The notes below the pieces were generated by a model. It was not told the DNA's origin. It did not search any database and worked only from the letters and a program-made list of their open reading frames with translations. Positions 7,899 through 18,719 of a stretch of 46,399 nucleotides of DNA are shown in pieces. The DNA is taken from positions 1 to 46,399 of the forward strand of contig SLTB01000069.1 in the NCBI GenBank assembly GCA_007130155.1, read 5' to 3'. The DNA is from Pseudomonadales bacterium. GTDB taxonomy: Bacteria > Pseudomonadota > Gammaproteobacteria > Pseudomonadales > Azotimanducaceae. How positions within the stretch are numbered: position 1 is the first letter of the stretch; the number at the start of each line of letters is the position of its first letter. The translations under genes and the position numbers were made by a program.

Positions 7899-9134
7899 TC
7901 ACCCACCGAAGTCGTCCAGGGCGATGTTCTCCGGTTCTACCCCCAAATCGTCCAGCATCTTCATGACCGCTGCCACCATCGGCGGCGGACCACAAAGGTA
8001 GTATTCGCAATCTTCCGGCGCCGGATGATTAGCCAGGTACTGATCAAACACCACCGTGTGAATAAATCCCGTCAGCCCTTTCCAATCATCTTCGGGCAGT
8101 GGATCGGAGAGCGCCACATGCCATTTGAAGTTGTCAAATTGGGCATCGAGCTCGTCGAACTCCTCGGTGTAGAACATCTCCTTGAGGCTGCGCGCACCAT
8201 ACCAATAGGACATCTTGACGTCAGACTTCTTCTTGCGCTTGAGCTCGTCGAAGATGTGCGAACGAAGCGGCGCCATGCCAGCCCCGCCGCCGATCCAGAT
8301 CTTCTCGTTCTTGGTCTCCTTAACGAAGAAGTCTCCATAGGGCCCGAAGCAAGTCAGTTTGTCGCCCGGCTTGAGCTTGAAGATGTAGGAGGACATCTTT
8401 CCGGGCGGGAAATCGGTTCCCGGCGGCGGCGAAGCGATGCGGATGTTGAACTTGAGGATGCCCCGCTCTTCGGGATAGTTGGCCATGGAGTAGGCCCGCA
8501 CCGTGGGCTCGGTGACCTTGGCACGGTACTGCCAAACGTCAAAGCGATCCCAGTCGCCCCGAAACTCCTCAGCCACTTCGATATCGTCCTTGTAGGACAT
8601 CTCGTAGGGGGGGATTTCCATTTGCACGAAACCACCGGCGCGGAAGTCCACGTCCGCACCCTCCGGCAGTTTCAACACCAGTTCCTTGATGAAGGTGGCG
8701 ACATTGTCGTTGGAGACCACCTCGCATTCCCAACGTTCGACGCCGAAGGCATCTTCGGGGATGCGGATCTTCATGTCCTGCTTGACGGGAACCTGACAGG
8801 CCAGCCGCCAGCCGTCACGGACTTCAGCACGGGTGAACGCACCTTCCTCCGTCGACAGCAACGCGCCGCCGCCATCAGTCACCTGGCACCTGCACTGGCC
8901 GCATGAGCCACCACCACCACAGGCCGAGGACAAATAGATGCCCTTGTCCGCCAGTGCATTGAGCAGCTTGCCTCCGGAACTCACCTCCACCGCCTTATTG
9001 GGATCGTCGTTGATCTCCAGCGATACCGCACCAGAGCTGACCAGCTTGGAGCGTGCGACGAGAATCACGGCCACCAGCAGCAGTACCGTGACGGTGAACA
9101 TGGAGACCCCGAGAATGACTGTTGTGTCCAACAT
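7899..9134 (-). CDS. nqrF: Na+-translocating NADH:quinone reductase subunit F
   Basis: 411 residues; the NADH-oxidising entry subunit of the Na+ pump. It has one N-terminal membrane helix (about residues 5-27), then a ferredoxin domain with [2Fe-2S] ligands C72, C78, C81 and C113, then a ferredoxin-reductase module with FAD motif [13 protein letters not shown] motif [19 protein letters not shown], and the C-terminal aromatic end DDFGG. The length matches Vibrio NqrF (about 408). It is the last gene of the operon, 72 bp after nqrE, with AGGAG before the ATG. Electrons pass from NADH via FAD and the cluster to NqrC, NqrB and ubiquinone. Confidence 0.97.
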   Translation of the reverse strand: MLDTTVILGVSMFTVTVLLLVAVILVARSKLVSSGAVSLEINDDPNKAVEVSSGGKLLNALADKGIYLSSACGGGGSCGQCRCQVTDGGGALLSTEEGAFTRAEVRDGWRLACQVPVKQDMKIRIPEDAFGVERWECEVVSNDNVATFIKELVLKLPEGADVDFRAGGFVQMEIPPYEMSYKDDIEVAEEFRGDWDRFDVWQYRAKVTEPTVRAYSMANYPEERGILKFNIRIASPPPGTDFPPGKMSSYIFKLKPGDKLTCFGPYGDFFVKETKNEKIWIGGGAGMAPLRSHIFDELKRKKKSDVKMSYWYGARSLKEMFYTEEFDELDAQFDNFKWHVALSDPLPEDDWKGLTGFIHTVVFDQYLANHPAPEDCEYYLCGPPPMVAAVMKMLDDLGVEPENIALDDFGG

Positions 9135-9206
9135 CGCTACCTAACTCCTGTGGGTCTTACTCGCGAATCGCCCGTGCGATCCAGCACCCGCCTCACCCGT
9201 TTTCGA

Positions 9207-9815
9207 TCACAGATCGATGCCGCCGAAGGACATGAAGCCCAACGAAATCAGGCCTACGCAAATGAAGGTTATACCCAGCCCCCGCAGACCCTCAGGGACG
9301 TCACTGTACTTGAGCTTCTCCCGAACCCCCGCCAGCGCAGTTATCGCCAGAGCCCAACCGACGCCAGCGCCCAGCCCGAAGGCCACGCTTTCGGTAAAGG
9401 TATAATCGCGCTCCACCATGAAGAGGGAGGCGCCAAGGATCGCGCAGTTCACCGTGATCAGCGGCAGGAAGACGCCGAGCGCCGAATAGAGTACCGGCAC
9501 ATGCTTGTCGAGGAACATTTCCAGAATCTGCACCAACGCCGCAATGACGCCGATGTAGGCCAGGAAGCCCAGGAAGGACAGATCGACATTCGGGAAACCG
9601 GCCCAGGCCAGTGCCCCGTCACGCAGAAAATACTGATAAATCAGGTTATTCACAGGCACGGTGATGGCGAGCACCACAATCACGGCCACGCCGAGACCGA
9701 AGGAGGTGGAGATCTTCTTGGAGATGGCAATGAAGGTGCACATGCCCAGGAAGAAGGTCAGGGCCATGTTCTCTATGAAGATCGTCGAGAAGAAGATACC
9801 GAGATAATGCTCCAT
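9207..9815 (-). CDS. nqrE: Na+-translocating NADH:quinone reductase subunit E
   Basis: 202 residues, almost entirely hydrophobic, with six predicted membrane helices. It pairs with NqrD as an inverted-topology core that carries an iron centre between conserved cysteines. C26 in FLGMCTF and the cysteine in TVNCAIL match the conserved positions. The start codon overlaps the nqrD stop (ATGA at 9815), indicating translational coupling. Length and sequence are ordinary for the family. Confidence 0.97.
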   Translation of the reverse strand: MEHYLGIFFSTIFIENMALTFFLGMCTFIAISKKISTSFGLGVAVIVVLAITVPVNNLIYQYFLRDGALAWAGFPNVDLSFLGFLAYIGVIAALVQILEMFLDKHVPVLYSALGVFLPLITVNCAILGASLFMVERDYTFTESVAFGLGAGVGWALAITALAGVREKLKYSDVPEGLRGLGITFICVGLISLGFMSFGGIDL

Positions 9816-10477
9816 CAGATGGCCTCCTTGTACTGCACATTCTCGGCAATCTCATACTCCACCGGCTCCACCTGGGCAGGCTTCCAGGCCCGCAGCGCCC
9901 AGATCGTCAAGCCAATGATGAAGAATGCGCTCGGCGCCAGCAGCATGAGGCCATTGCCGATATACCAGCCACCGTCATTGACGGATTGGAACAGCGTGTA
10001 GCCCATGAGCGTCCCGGCTCCGAGCGGTTCCCGTATCAATGCCACCAGAAGCAACAGGATGCTGTAGCCGAGACCATTACCGATGCCGTCGAGGAAGGAG
10101 ATATAGGGGCCATTCTGCAGCGCAAAGCCTTCTGCGCGGCCTAGTACGATGCAGTTGGTGATGATCAGGCCGACGAACACCGACAGGCGTTGAGATACCT
10201 CATAGGCGTAGGCCTGGATGATCTGATCCACCAGGATGACCAACGATGCGATGATGGTCATCTGGATGATGATACGGATGCTTGACGGCATGACATGACG
10301 CAACAGCGACACGAAGAGGTTGGAAAAGGCACAGACGAAAATCACCGCCGCGCACATCACCAGCGTGTTGACCATGCTTACCGTCACTGCCAGCGCACTG
10401 CAGATCCCTAGCACCTGCAGAGCGATGGGGTTGTTATCGAAAATGGGGCTGAAAAGGACTTCCTTGGGGCTCGACAT
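9815..10477 (-). CDS. nqrD: Na+-translocating NADH:quinone reductase subunit D
   Basis: 220 residues with six predicted membrane helices, homologous to NqrE and RnfA/E-type subunits. Conserved cysteines occur in VLGICSAL (C26) and [11 protein letters not shown], where the NqrD/E iron centre is held. ENVQYKEAI is a short soluble C-terminal tail. It starts 3 bp after the nqrC stop and overlaps nqrE, so all six genes are read as one unit. Confidence 0.97.
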   Translation of the reverse strand: MSSPKEVLFSPIFDNNPIALQVLGICSALAVTVSMVNTLVMCAAVIFVCAFSNLFVSLLRHVMPSSIRIIIQMTIIASLVILVDQIIQAYAYEVSQRLSVFVGLIITNCIVLGRAEGFALQNGPYISFLDGIGNGLGYSILLLLVALIREPLGAGTLMGYTLFQSVNDGGWYIGNGLMLLAPSAFFIIGLTIWALRAWKPAQVEPVEYEIAENVQYKEAI

Positions 10478-10480
10478 GAC

Positions 10481-11284
10481 TCAGGCTTCCCCTTGTCGCA
10501 GTTTTTCCAGGTAGGCACCATAGCCGAGATCGCTCAGCCAGAAATTCACCAGATTCTCCACACCGCGACTGGTGAGCGTGGCACCCGCGAGCATGTCGAC
10601 CTGATGCCGACGCGCATCGCTGCCTTCGGGAGCCCGAGACTTCACCAGTTCCACTGCCGGGCGCCCCTGCTCATCGAACAGCCGCAGCCCTTCCCACTGG
10701 GCACGCCAGCGCGGATTGTCAACTTCGCCGCCCAGACCAGGCGTTTCCTGGTGGCGATAGAAGGCAATACCCTCGGCCGTGACCAGATCACCCTCGATGG
10801 CCAGATAGCCAAACAGGGTGCCCCAAAGACCCATGCCGCGGACTGGCAGTACCGTCTTCTCCACGTTGCCAGCGCCATCACGCATCAGATAGACAATGCC
10901 GAAGTTCTCAAGGCGCCGCAGCGTAGCGATGTCTTCGTTTCCGGAGAGGCTGCGCGATCGATTCGGGTCGCGGGCAGATCGCAGCTGATCGAACTCTTCA
11001 GGATCCATGTCCTGGACGTATTGACCGTTGCGCAAGTCCACCACACGGACATCAAACTGGTCGAACAATTCGTTGATGCCAAGACCCTCGGCATTGGTTC
11101 TCTGCCCCGGCGCCAGCAGACCCGCCGCCACCAGGATGTTCTGTCGCTGGTTCTGCAGCCGATTGGCTTCCTGGGCCGGTTTGAGGGCCACGGCCGCCAC
11201 CGACACCAGAATGGAAGCCACCAGACACACCGAGACGGCAACGATGAGTATATTGGCGATGGAATCGCGGTTACGCTGCGGCAT
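10481..11284 (-). CDS. nqrC: Na+-translocating NADH:quinone reductase subunit C
   Basis: 267 residues from the ATG at 11284 ([15 protein letters not shown], the usual NqrC beginning); an upstream in-frame codon at 11326 would lie deeper inside nqrB. It has one N-terminal membrane helix, then a periplasmic FMN-binding domain. The flavin-attachment motif is [10 protein letters not shown] near the C-terminus: the FMN-accepting Thr is kept, but the Ser that usually precedes Gly-Ala-Thr is Ala. FMN attachment needs ApbE, which is not in this window. It overlaps nqrB by 14 bp. Confidence 0.96.
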   Translation of the reverse strand: MPQRNRDSIANILIVAVSVCLVASILVSVAAVALKPAQEANRLQNQRQNILVAAGLLAPGQRTNAEGLGINELFDQFDVRVVDLRNGQYVQDMDPEEFDQLRSARDPNRSRSLSGNEDIATLRRLENFGIVYLMRDGAGNVEKTVLPVRGMGLWGTLFGYLAIEGDLVTAEGIAFYRHQETPGLGGEVDNPRWRAQWEGLRLFDEQGRPAVELVKSRAPEGSDARRHQVDMLAGATLTSRGVENLVNFWLSDLGYGAYLEKLRQGEA

Positions 11285-12467
11285 TGCGAGCCATCCTCCG
11301 CTTGATGTTGGACTGCACGACCGCATTGTCGATCAGCGGTGAAAACAGGTTAGCGAACAGGATCGCCAGCATCATGCCTTCCGGGAATGCAGGGTTGATG
11401 ACGCGGATGATGACGCACATCACCCCTATCATGATACCGAACCAGATCCTGCCTGTGTTGGTCATGGCCGCAGAAACGGGGTCTGTTGCCATGAAGATCA
11501 TACCAAAGGCGAAACCGCCCAGCACGAAGTGCCAATACCAGGGCATGGCATACATGGGATTGGAATCGGAACCGATCATGTTCAGCAGCAGTGAGCAGCC
11601 GACCATACCTATCATGACGCCGGCCACGATCCGCCAATTGGCGATGCGCATGATGAGCAGCACAGCACCACCCAGCAGGATGGCCAGCGTCGAAACTTCT
11701 CCCATGGAGCCCGGCAGATTACCGAGGAAAGCGTCCCACCAGCTCAGGCCATAGGGCTCGCCAATTGCTGCCAGACCAAGAGGCGTCGCGGCCGTGTAGC
11801 CGTCCACCGCCACCCAGACCTGGTCGCCGGAGATCTGCGCCGGATAGGCGAAGTAGAGGAAGGCCCGACCGGTCAAGGCTGGATTGAGGAAATTCTTGCC
11901 GGTGCCGCCAAACACCTCCTTGGCAATGACGACACCGAAGGTAATACCAAGCGCCACCTGCCACAGCGGGATGGTGGCGGGCAGGATCAGAGCGAAGAGC
12001 ACGCTGGTGACGAAAAAGCCTTCGTTGACCTCGTGGCCGCGCTTGGCAGCGAACAGGATCTCCCAGAAGCCCCCGACGATGAACGTGGTGGCGTAAATGG
12101 GCAGGAAGTAGGCCGCGCCATGGACGAAGTTGTCCCAGATGCTGTTGGGGTCGAAGCCTGCAATCATGCCGACGAGGGCACCGCGCCAGCCATCGGCACT
12201 GTCCTGCCCCAAGCTGGCCAAGGCTTCGTTAGCATTCTGGCCGATGAAGTACATGCCCACGAACATGGCGGGGAAGGTGCACATCCACACCGTGATCATG
12301 ATCCGCTTCAGGTCGAGGCCATCGCGGACGTGGGAGGGACCGCCGGTCACTCGGCCAGGCTTGAACAGCGCGGTATCCACAGCTTCGTAAAGCGCGTAGA
12401 ACTTTTCGTACTTGCCGCCTTTCTCGAACTGCGGCTCGATGCTGTCGAGGAACGTTCTGAGGCTCAT
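11271..12467 (-). CDS. nqrB: Na+-translocating NADH:quinone reductase subunit B
   Basis: 398 residues, a polytopic membrane subunit of RnfD/NqrB type that carries a covalent FMN, riboflavin, and the sodium and quinone sites. The flavinylation motif is [10 protein letters not shown], giving the acceptor Thr in a slightly altered S/T-G/A-A-T motif. Its N-terminus [20 protein letters not shown] is typical. The ATG follows the nqrA stop by 4 bp. The C-terminal INRRMA-like tail ([12 protein letters not shown]) is also usual. Confidence 0.97.
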   Translation of the reverse strand: MSLRTFLDSIEPQFEKGGKYEKFYALYEAVDTALFKPGRVTGGPSHVRDGLDLKRIMITVWMCTFPAMFVGMYFIGQNANEALASLGQDSADGWRGALVGMIAGFDPNSIWDNFVHGAAYFLPIYATTFIVGGFWEILFAAKRGHEVNEGFFVTSVLFALILPATIPLWQVALGITFGVVIAKEVFGGTGKNFLNPALTGRAFLYFAYPAQISGDQVWVAVDGYTAATPLGLAAIGEPYGLSWWDAFLGNLPGSMGEVSTLAILLGGAVLLIMRIANWRIVAGVMIGMVGCSLLLNMIGSDSNPMYAMPWYWHFVLGGFAFGMIFMATDPVSAAMTNTGRIWFGIMIGVMCVIIRVINPAFPEGMMLAILFANLFSPLIDNAVVQSNIKRRMARNAAA

Positions 12468-12471
12468 GCGC

Positions 12472-13821
12472 TCAACCCTCCTTTTCGATGCGGGTCAAGG
12501 TTTCCCGCAGCACGGGCCCGTATTCGTATTTACCAGGGCAGGCAAACGTGCATAAGGCCAAATCCTCCTCGTCGAGTTCGAGGCAGCCTAGCGCAATCGC
12601 GGTATCCAGGTCCTGCACCAGAAGTGCCCGCAGCAGTTGCGTCGGCAGCATGTCCATGGGCACCAGCGTCTCGTAGGTGCCGATGGGCACCATGGCCCGG
12701 GGCGAGCCGTTGGCACTGGTCGTAAGATCGAAGCTCTTGCGTCCGAGCAGGCGCGAGATGTAAATCGGAAACACGGAGAACTTGTTCACGCCTGGCCGCA
12801 GGTAGTGCAGTGGCTCACGCTCATGATCCTCCGCCAGCACACTGATCTGCTGATGATACGGGCCGAGGAAGGCCAACGGTCCGCGGGCGACCCGCCCGGA
12901 CAGCACCGTTCCCGAAATGGCACGCAGCTCCCCGCCTTCGGTCTCGCCCGCCAGGAGTTCGTCGACGTTGGCCCCCATACGTGTGCGCAAAAGTCGCGGC
13001 CTCTTCACTGGGGGCCCGCCGAGGGCGATCACGCGCTGGGTGTAGAGTCGACCGGTGGTCAGGGTATGGCCGATGGCAATCACATCCTGATAATTGATGC
13101 TCCAGACGGTCCGCTTTGCGCCAACCGGATCAAGGAAGTGGATGTGCGTGCCCACCAGACCCGCCGGATGCGGCCCACTGAACGTCTCGTGACGGATGCG
13201 GGCGTCACTACCCGTGGGCAGCTTGGCGTCTGGAGCAGTACAAAGAAACACCGGGCCATCCGTGAGCCGTGCCAGCAGGTCGAGGCCCGTGCCAAAGGCC
13301 TCTGCCTCCTCATTGATGATGATGGTTGGATCCCCCGCCAGGGGCGCAGTATCCATGGCCGTGACGAAAATCGAGCGGGGTCGGGTGCCGAGGGCAGGAA
13401 TGCGACTGAAGGGGCGGGTCCGCAGAGTCGTCCAGAGACCGCAGCTCGCCAGCGCCTTCTCGACGGCTGCCGCATCGAGACCGGCGATCTGCGCGCTGCC
13501 GATGGCCTCGAACTGCTCGGCGTCCTCGTCACCCGAGTCGACATCGATGACGACACTCAGCAAGGCGCGTTTGGCACCGCGATGAATGGCACTGACCTTA
13601 CCTGCTGCAGGGGCAGTGAACACGACCCCTTCATTCTTCTTGTCGTCGAACAGCACCTGTCCGAGCTTGACCTGATCGCCCTCCTGGACGTACATGGTCG
13701 GCTTCATGCCCAGGTAGTCATCCCCTATAACAGCCACCTGACGCACGGGGCGGGCATTATCTATGGTCTGTTCCGGACGCCCCGAAACGGGGAGGTCGAG
13801 GCCGCGCTTGATCCTGATCAT
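12472..13821 (-). CDS. nqrA: Na+-translocating NADH:quinone reductase subunit A
   Basis: 449 residues, the soluble cytoplasmic subunit implicated in ubiquinone binding. The start is the ATG at 13821 giving [18 protein letters not shown], the standard NqrA beginning; the longer frame to 13890 adds 23 unconserved residues. Recognisable stretches are [29 protein letters not shown] and [17 protein letters not shown]. First gene of nqrABCDEF. A TATAAT-type promoter candidate lies about 250 bp upstream. Confidence 0.96.
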   Translation of the reverse strand: MIRIKRGLDLPVSGRPEQTIDNARPVRQVAVIGDDYLGMKPTMYVQEGDQVKLGQVLFDDKKNEGVVFTAPAAGKVSAIHRGAKRALLSVVIDVDSGDEDAEQFEAIGSAQIAGLDAAAVEKALASCGLWTTLRTRPFSRIPALGTRPRSIFVTAMDTAPLAGDPTIIINEEAEAFGTGLDLLARLTDGPVFLCTAPDAKLPTGSDARIRHETFSGPHPAGLVGTHIHFLDPVGAKRTVWSINYQDVIAIGHTLTTGRLYTQRVIALGGPPVKRPRLLRTRMGANVDELLAGETEGGELRAISGTVLSGRVARGPLAFLGPYHQQISVLAEDHEREPLHYLRPGVNKFSVFPIYISRLLGRKSFDLTTSANGSPRAMVPIGTYETLVPMDMLPTQLLRALLVQDLDTAIALGCLELDEEDLALCTFACPGKYEYGPVLRETLTRIEKEG

Positions 13822-14164
13822 GCCTTTGCAGTACCCATTCCCAGCAATTGGAGGAGGAAGCCTGTAAGGGCCACCGGCTGATCGCGCCAACTACGGGCCC
13901 CGCGACGGCAGGCCATTGGCTAAATATGAATCCGTCATGGCCCTGCTGCAGCCGGATGACCTCACACCCCGGTTTCGGACGGGGAGCATCGCGCGCAATC
14001 ATGAGACGTTGGAGAAAAACCGGGACCCATCGCAAGCAGCAAGGCCAAGGACCCGATCTGTAAGGCGCCCAAAATTATAGAGATCGAGCCCTCGTTTTGC
14101 CACTTCAACCGGCCAAAAGTTGGGCGTCAAACACAGTTCTCGGCGCCGTTCAGTCTCAGGCCTG
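13822..14164. other. Intergenic region upstream of nqrA
   Basis: 343 bp between the gap stop codon and nqrA, both on the minus strand. It contains the promoter candidate at 14074-14102 and otherwise no gene, RNA or obvious terminator that I can support. The short frames here have no conserved protein features. Confidence 0.5.
14074..14102 (-). promoter_or_regulatory. Candidate sigma-70 promoter for the nqr operon
   Basis: On the minus strand TATAAT (14074-14079) lies 17 bp after TGGCAA (14097-14102), a perfect -10 with a weak -35. It sits just past the gap stop codon and would give nqrA a leader of about 245 nt. The position suits independent nqr transcription; the evidence is base pattern only. 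Confidence 0.35.
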
Positions 14165-15640
14165 TCAGCCGAAGCCTGTACGAGCCACGTCGAACGGGAT
14201 CAGCGGATACTTGATGCCCGCCATTTTCTGGACGATCCGCACCACCTGGCAACTGTAGCCAAACTCGTTGTCATACCAGACGTAAAGCACGCAGCGATTG
14301 TCATCGACTATGGTGGCCTCACCGTCGACGACACAGGCGTGGCGATTGCCCACGAAATCACTGGAGACCACCTCCGGCGAGGTGGTGAAGTCGATTTGCC
14401 TCTGCAGCGCCGAGTTCAGAGCCACGTCCCGCATATACTCGTTGACTTCTGCGACCGTGGTGCTGCGGCCAAGCGTCAGATTGCAGATCACCAGCGACAC
14501 GTTCGGGGTCGGCACGCGGATCGCGTTGCCGGTGAGTTTGCCCGCCATCTCAGGCATCAGCTTCACTACGGCGGAGGACGCCCCAGTCTCGGTGATGACC
14601 ATGTTCAGCGGTGCTGCACGCCCCCGCCGGTTCTTCGGATGGAAATTGTCGATGAGGTTCTGATCATTGGTGTAGGCATGCACCGTCTCGAGGTGGCCGT
14701 GGACGATCTCGAACTCGTCGTTCATGACCTTGAGGATGGGCACGATGGCGTTGGTGGTGCAGGACGCTGCAGCAATGATCCTGTCCTCGGGGTCGATGAG
14801 CTTCGAGTTCACCCCGGAAACGATATTTTTGATGTTGCCCTTGCCTGGGGCGGTGAGCACGACTCGGGCGGCACCCTTTGCCTCGAGATGCTTCGACAGA
14901 CCCTTCTCGTCCCGCCAAGCACCGGTGTTGTCGACGATGATGGCGTTGTCGATGCCATAGGCCGTGTAGTCAATCGCCGTGGGATCACTCGCGTAAATCA
15001 CCCGGATCACATTGCCGTTGGCAATGATACACTGGTGCTCTTCGTCCACCCTGAGCGTGCCCTGGAAAGCGCCATGCACGGAGTCGCGACGGAGCAGGCT
15101 GGCTCGCTTGAGCAGATCATCTTTGTCGCCGGAAGGACGCACGACAATGGCGCGCAGGCGTAGCTGGGAACCGCTTCCGGTCTTCTCGATCAGCAGCCGA
15201 GCGACCAGGCGGCCGATGCGGCCGAAGCCATAGAGCACCACATCCTGAGGCTGCTCGATGGGCGGTACGTGACGGCCGATCACCCCCTCTAACTCGCGCC
15301 TCACAAAGGCTTCCGGGTCGCCCCCTCCGGCCTCGGACTCTTCCATGAACTGAGTCGTCAGCTTGCCCACATCGATGTGCGAAGGACCGAGATCGAGGCG
15401 AGACATGGCTTCGAGAATCGGGAAGCTCTCAAACTCGGAGAGTTCGTTGCGGGCCACTTGACGAACATAGCGATGGGTCTTCATGAGACTGGTCACGCTC
15501 TGGTTGTAGAGCGCGCGACCATAGCAATAGGTCACCACGTTCTTGCGATAGAGCTTGCCGATGATCGGAATCATCGCCTCGGCCAGCTCCTCACGCTGCT
15601 TCCAGTCGGGGAAATAATCGTCGAGGCTCGGTAGCGCCAC
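14165..15640 (-). CDS. gap: Glyceraldehyde-3-phosphate dehydrogenase, long form
   Basis: 491 residues: a normal GAPDH body preceded by about 130 extra residues. NAD-binding GFGRIGR is at 138-144, catalytic C294 is in ASCTTNAI, the partner His is in VHAYTNDQ (H321), and WYDNEFGYS near the end is typical. Long GAPDHs of this type occur in Pseudomonas and other gammaproteobacteria alongside the ordinary form. The N-terminal segment (YFPDWKQREELAEAMIPIIGKLYRKN) is helical and its role is unclear. The start is GTG at 15640. CATAAT at 15705-15710 (minus strand) is a possible -10, about 65 bp upstream. Confidence 0.9.
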   Translation of the reverse strand: MALPSLDDYFPDWKQREELAEAMIPIIGKLYRKNVVTYCYGRALYNQSVTSLMKTHRYVRQVARNELSEFESFPILEAMSRLDLGPSHIDVGKLTTQFMEESEAGGGDPEAFVRRELEGVIGRHVPPIEQPQDVVLYGFGRIGRLVARLLIEKTGSGSQLRLRAIVVRPSGDKDDLLKRASLLRRDSVHGAFQGTLRVDEEHQCIIANGNVIRVIYASDPTAIDYTAYGIDNAIIVDNTGAWRDEKGLSKHLEAKGAARVVLTAPGKGNIKNIVSGVNSKLIDPEDRIIAAASCTTNAIVPILKVMNDEFEIVHGHLETVHAYTNDQNLIDNFHPKNRRGRAAPLNMVITETGASSAVVKLMPEMAGKLTGNAIRVPTPNVSLVICNLTLGRSTTVAEVNEYMRDVALNSALQRQIDFTTSPEVVSSDFVGNRHACVVDGEATIVDDNRCVLYVWYDNEFGYSCQVVRIVQKMAGIKYPLIPFDVARTGFG

Positions 15641-15825
15641 TGTGCATGCATCCCGTGTTGGGCCCCGGCCCTTCCTGGCCGAAGCGAGTTTTCGAGCGGC
15701 ACGTATTATGCCGAACGTAGATGCCCGTTAACAGGACAACACCGTCAGCGATCACCCCGCCGGGGGTCCTCACGTCATCGTTGGCAAGTCAAGCCGAACG
15801 CCGGACTGCCGGACTGCCGCTCGGG

Positions 15826-16881
15826 TCAGCGGAACGCCGCGTTGATGTCTTCCAGCCGTTGGCTGCCCGGACAGAGCTCAGCTTCGCCAAGGCTGGCCAG
15901 CGGCCCATCCACGGTATTGAGAATCTCGTGACAGTCACTCGGATCGTCATCGAGATACAGCAGTCCGGTTGCAATTTCACCCGCCTGCGCCCGACGCATC
16001 AGGGTATCCATGGCACCCACCCTGTCTCGCGGGTCATAGTCCCCATGCAATTTGTGCAGGCGCAGGGTGCTGCCATCGGGCATGGCCACATCCTCCACTG
16101 TGCCAGGCGCGTAATCGATCCGGATCTCATCGTGAATCGGGATCAGGTCGGCCACAGCCATCGCTTCGGTGTGAGCGCGCACGTAGTCGTAGCTCTTGGT
16201 GGACCCGTTGTGGTTGTTGAACGCCACGCAAGGAGAGATCACATCCAGGAAGGCGAAGCCCTCGTGTTTCAGCGCCGCCTTCAGCAACGGCACCAGCTGT
16301 GCTTTGTCGCCAGAGAAGCTTCGGGCAACGAAAGTAGCCCCGATCTGGATCGCCATCATCGCCAGATCGATAGGCTCATAGAGGTTGGGTGCACCCTTCT
16401 TGCTGGTGGAGCCCTTGTCGTTAGTAGCCGAGAACTGGCCCTTGGTGAGCCCATAAGTACCATTGTTATCGACCACATAGGTCATGTTGATTCGGCGACG
16501 GACAATGTGGGCGAACTGGCCAAGACCAATGGAGGCCGTGTCACCGTCACCGGAAATGCCAATGTAGTAGAGCTCCCGGTTGGCCATGTTGGCGCCCGTG
16601 GCTACCGATGGCATCCGCCCATGCACGGAATTGAACCCGTGAGACTTGCCCAGGAAGTAGGTCGGCGTCTTGGATGAGCAGCCGATCCCGGAGAGTTTCG
16701 CGACGCGATGGGCTGGAATCGACAGCTCGTGGCAGGCCTGAATGATGGCCGCACTCACGGAGTCATGGCCGCAGCCCGCACAAAGGGTGGACACCGCTCC
16801 TTCGTAATCCCGGCGCGTGAGGCCGAGTTCGTTGCGCGGCAGCTTGGGGTGATGGGTCCTGGGTTTGGCGACATAAGTCAC
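15826..16881 (-). CDS. korB: 2-oxoacid:acceptor oxidoreductase, beta (TPP) subunit
   Basis: 351 residues. It binds thiamine diphosphate and a [4Fe-4S] cluster and performs oxidative decarboxylation of a 2-oxoacid with CoA. Evidence: cluster ligands in CAGCGH (C34, C37) with a third Cys in SPCVAF, TPP/Mg motif GDGDTASIG (111-119), and VVDNNGTYGLTKGQFSAT. The last motif with a long C-terminal tail resembles 2-oxoglutarate-type KorB, but pyruvate or other oxoacids cannot be excluded. It overlaps the alpha subunit by 4 bp (ATGA), so the two are translationally coupled. Confidence 0.9.
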   Translation of the reverse strand: MTYVAKPRTHHPKLPRNELGLTRRDYEGAVSTLCAGCGHDSVSAAIIQACHELSIPAHRVAKLSGIGCSSKTPTYFLGKSHGFNSVHGRMPSVATGANMANRELYYIGISGDGDTASIGLGQFAHIVRRRINMTYVVDNNGTYGLTKGQFSATNDKGSTSKKGAPNLYEPIDLAMMAIQIGATFVARSFSGDKAQLVPLLKAALKHEGFAFLDVISPCVAFNNHNGSTKSYDYVRAHTEAMAVADLIPIHDEIRIDYAPGTVEDVAMPDGSTLRLHKLHGDYDPRDRVGAMDTLMRRAQAGEIATGLLYLDDDPSDCHEILNTVDGPLASLGEAELCPGSQRLEDINAAFR

Positions 16882-18719
16882 GGGGTCACCTCCGACAGCC
16901 GCGGCTTGCGATGAGCGGCGAAATATTCAGCCACATGCCGCTCCACCACTTGGGCGGGCAACGGCATGCCGTCATAATGGAGAACCGGTACCAGAGAGGC
17001 CGGGTCGAGATCGCCTTCGATGATCAGGAGGCTGCGGAGCTGGCCATCCCGGTTCTGCTCGACCACGAACACCGTCTCGTGGCGACCAATGAAGTCATAG
17101 ACTTCGGCGCCGAAAGGAAAGGCCCGGATGCGCATGGCATCGAGCTCGATACCCTGGCGCTTAAGTGCCAGCAGCGCTTCAGCCATCGGCGGCTCGGAAG
17201 TCCCATAGTAAATGATGCCGCAGGCCTTGGGTTTGCTGCCCTCACGGATCTCCGCTTTCGGCACCAAGGTCGCAGCGGTGGCCCACTTCCTCTCCAGTCG
17301 CTCCATATTGCGCTGGTAAACCTCACCACTCTCGGTGTACTTCGCATACTCGTCGCGGGACGTACCGCGAGTGAAGAACGAGCCCTTTTCCGGATGCGTC
17401 CCGGGAAGCGTCCGCCACCCAATGCCATCCCCATCCAAGTCCAGATAGCGACCCCACTTCTCCACCGCATCGAGGCCATCTGCGTCGAGCACCTTGCCGC
17501 GGTCATAGCAGCGTGCATCATCCCATCGGAAAGGCAGCGAGATATGGTCGTTCATGCCCAGATCCAGATCCGTCATCATCAGGATCGGGGTCTGCAGCCG
17601 CTCCGCGAGATCCAGGGCCTCCACCGCGAAGTCGAAGCACTCTTTCGGCGTCGAAGGCAGCAGCATGACGTGTTTAGTGTCGCCATGGGAAGCATAGGCG
17701 CCAAGCAGCAGGTCGGACTGCTGCGTCCTGGTGGGCATACCCGTAGAAGGCCCAGCCCGCTGGACGTCCACCAGCACGGCGGGTATCTCGGCGAAATACG
17801 CCAGACCAAGAAACTCCTGCATCAGCGACAGCCCCGGCCCGCTGGTGGCCGTGAACGAGCGCGCACCGTTCCAGCCAGCGCCGATCACCATGCCGATGGC
17901 AGACAACTCGTCCTCGGCCTGCAGCACGGCGAAGCGATTGCGCTTGCTGGCGTCATCGCGCCGCAATCTTCCGGCATGTAATTCGAAGGCCTCGGCAAGC
18001 GAGGTGGAGGGAGTGATCGGATACCAGGCCGCCACCGTTGCCCCGCCCCAGAGAAAGCCCAGGGCAGCAGCGGTATTGCCGTCGATAAGGATCGAGTCCC
18101 CGACTCCATCGCAGCGGGCAACGCGAATCGGTAGTGGCGCTTGAAGGTAGTCACGGGCATAGCCGCGGCCGATCTCCAGGGCCCGAACGTTGGGGCCAAT
18201 CAGCTTTTCCTTGCCCTTGAACTGCTCCTCGATCATGCCTGTGAGCACGGCCCACTCGATTTCCAGCAGTTCCGCCAAAGCCCCCACATAGACGATGTTC
18301 TTGAACAGCTGCCGCTGCTTGGGGTCAGGGAACTCGCCCAGAATCAATTCAGCGATCGGAACACCAATGAGACTGACGTCATCACGTCGAAGGGTTTTGG
18401 GGAAGGGCTTGGTCGAGTCGTAGAGCAGAAAACCACCTGGCCGAACCTCGGCAACGTCCTGGGCATAGGTCTCCGCGTTCATCGCCACCATCAGGTCGAC
18501 GCCTTCACGACGCCCGAGATAACCCGCCTCAGAGACCCTCACCTCGAACCAGGTGGGCAGTCCCTGAATATTGGAGGGGAAAATGTTGCGCGGCGCACAG
18601 GGAATGCCCATCCGGAACAGGGCCTTGGCAAACATGCCGTTGGCGCTGGCCGATCCGGAGCCATTGACGTTGGCGAACTTGATGACGAAATCGTTGACTG
18701 CCTGGATCGGAACGGTCAT
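16878..18719 (-). CDS. korA: 2-oxoacid:acceptor oxidoreductase, fused gamma-alpha subunit
   Basis: 613 residues from the ATG at 18719, which overlaps the preceding stop by 4 bp. The N-terminal ~190 residues are the gamma domain (FANVNGSGSASANGMFAKAL). The remainder is the alpha domain: GNTAAALGFLWGGATVAAWYPITPSTSLAEAF, SGPGLSLMQEFLGLA, and a C-terminal FVVEQNRDGQL segment. This gamma-alpha fusion is the usual KorA architecture of aerobic and facultative bacteria. It completes the CoA-acylating oxidoreductase with KorB; the enzyme's electrons probably go to the flavoprotein encoded just upstream. Confidence 0.9.
   Translation of the reverse strand: MTVPIQAVNDFVIKFANVNGSGSASANGMFAKALFRMGIPCAPRNIFPSNIQGLPTWFEVRVSEAGYLGRREGVDLMVAMNAETYAQDVAEVRPGGFLLYDSTKPFPKTLRRDDVSLIGVPIAELILGEFPDPKQRQLFKNIVYVGALAELLEIEWAVLTGMIEEQFKGKEKLIGPNVRALEIGRGYARDYLQAPLPIRVARCDGVGDSILIDGNTAAALGFLWGGATVAAWYPITPSTSLAEAFELHAGRLRRDDASKRNRFAVLQAEDELSAIGMVIGAGWNGARSFTATSGPGLSLMQEFLGLAYFAEIPAVLVDVQRAGPSTGMPTRTQQSDLLLGAYASHGDTKHVMLLPSTPKECFDFAVEALDLAERLQTPILMMTDLDLGMNDHISLPFRWDDARCYDRGKVLDADGLDAVEKWGRYLDLDGDGIGWRTLPGTHPEKGSFFTRGTSRDEYAKYTESGEVYQRNMERLERKWATAATLVPKAEIREGSKPKACGIIYYGTSEPPMAEALLALKRQGIELDAMRIRAFPFGAEVYDFIGRHETVFVVEQNRDGQLRSLLIIEGDLDPASLVPVLHYDGMPLPAQVVERHVAEYFAAHRKPRLSEVTP

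Noticed and set aside
12637-13881. 414-codon plus-strand frame opposite nqrA
   Set aside because: nqrA is unambiguous on the minus strand; the plus frame shows no protein family.
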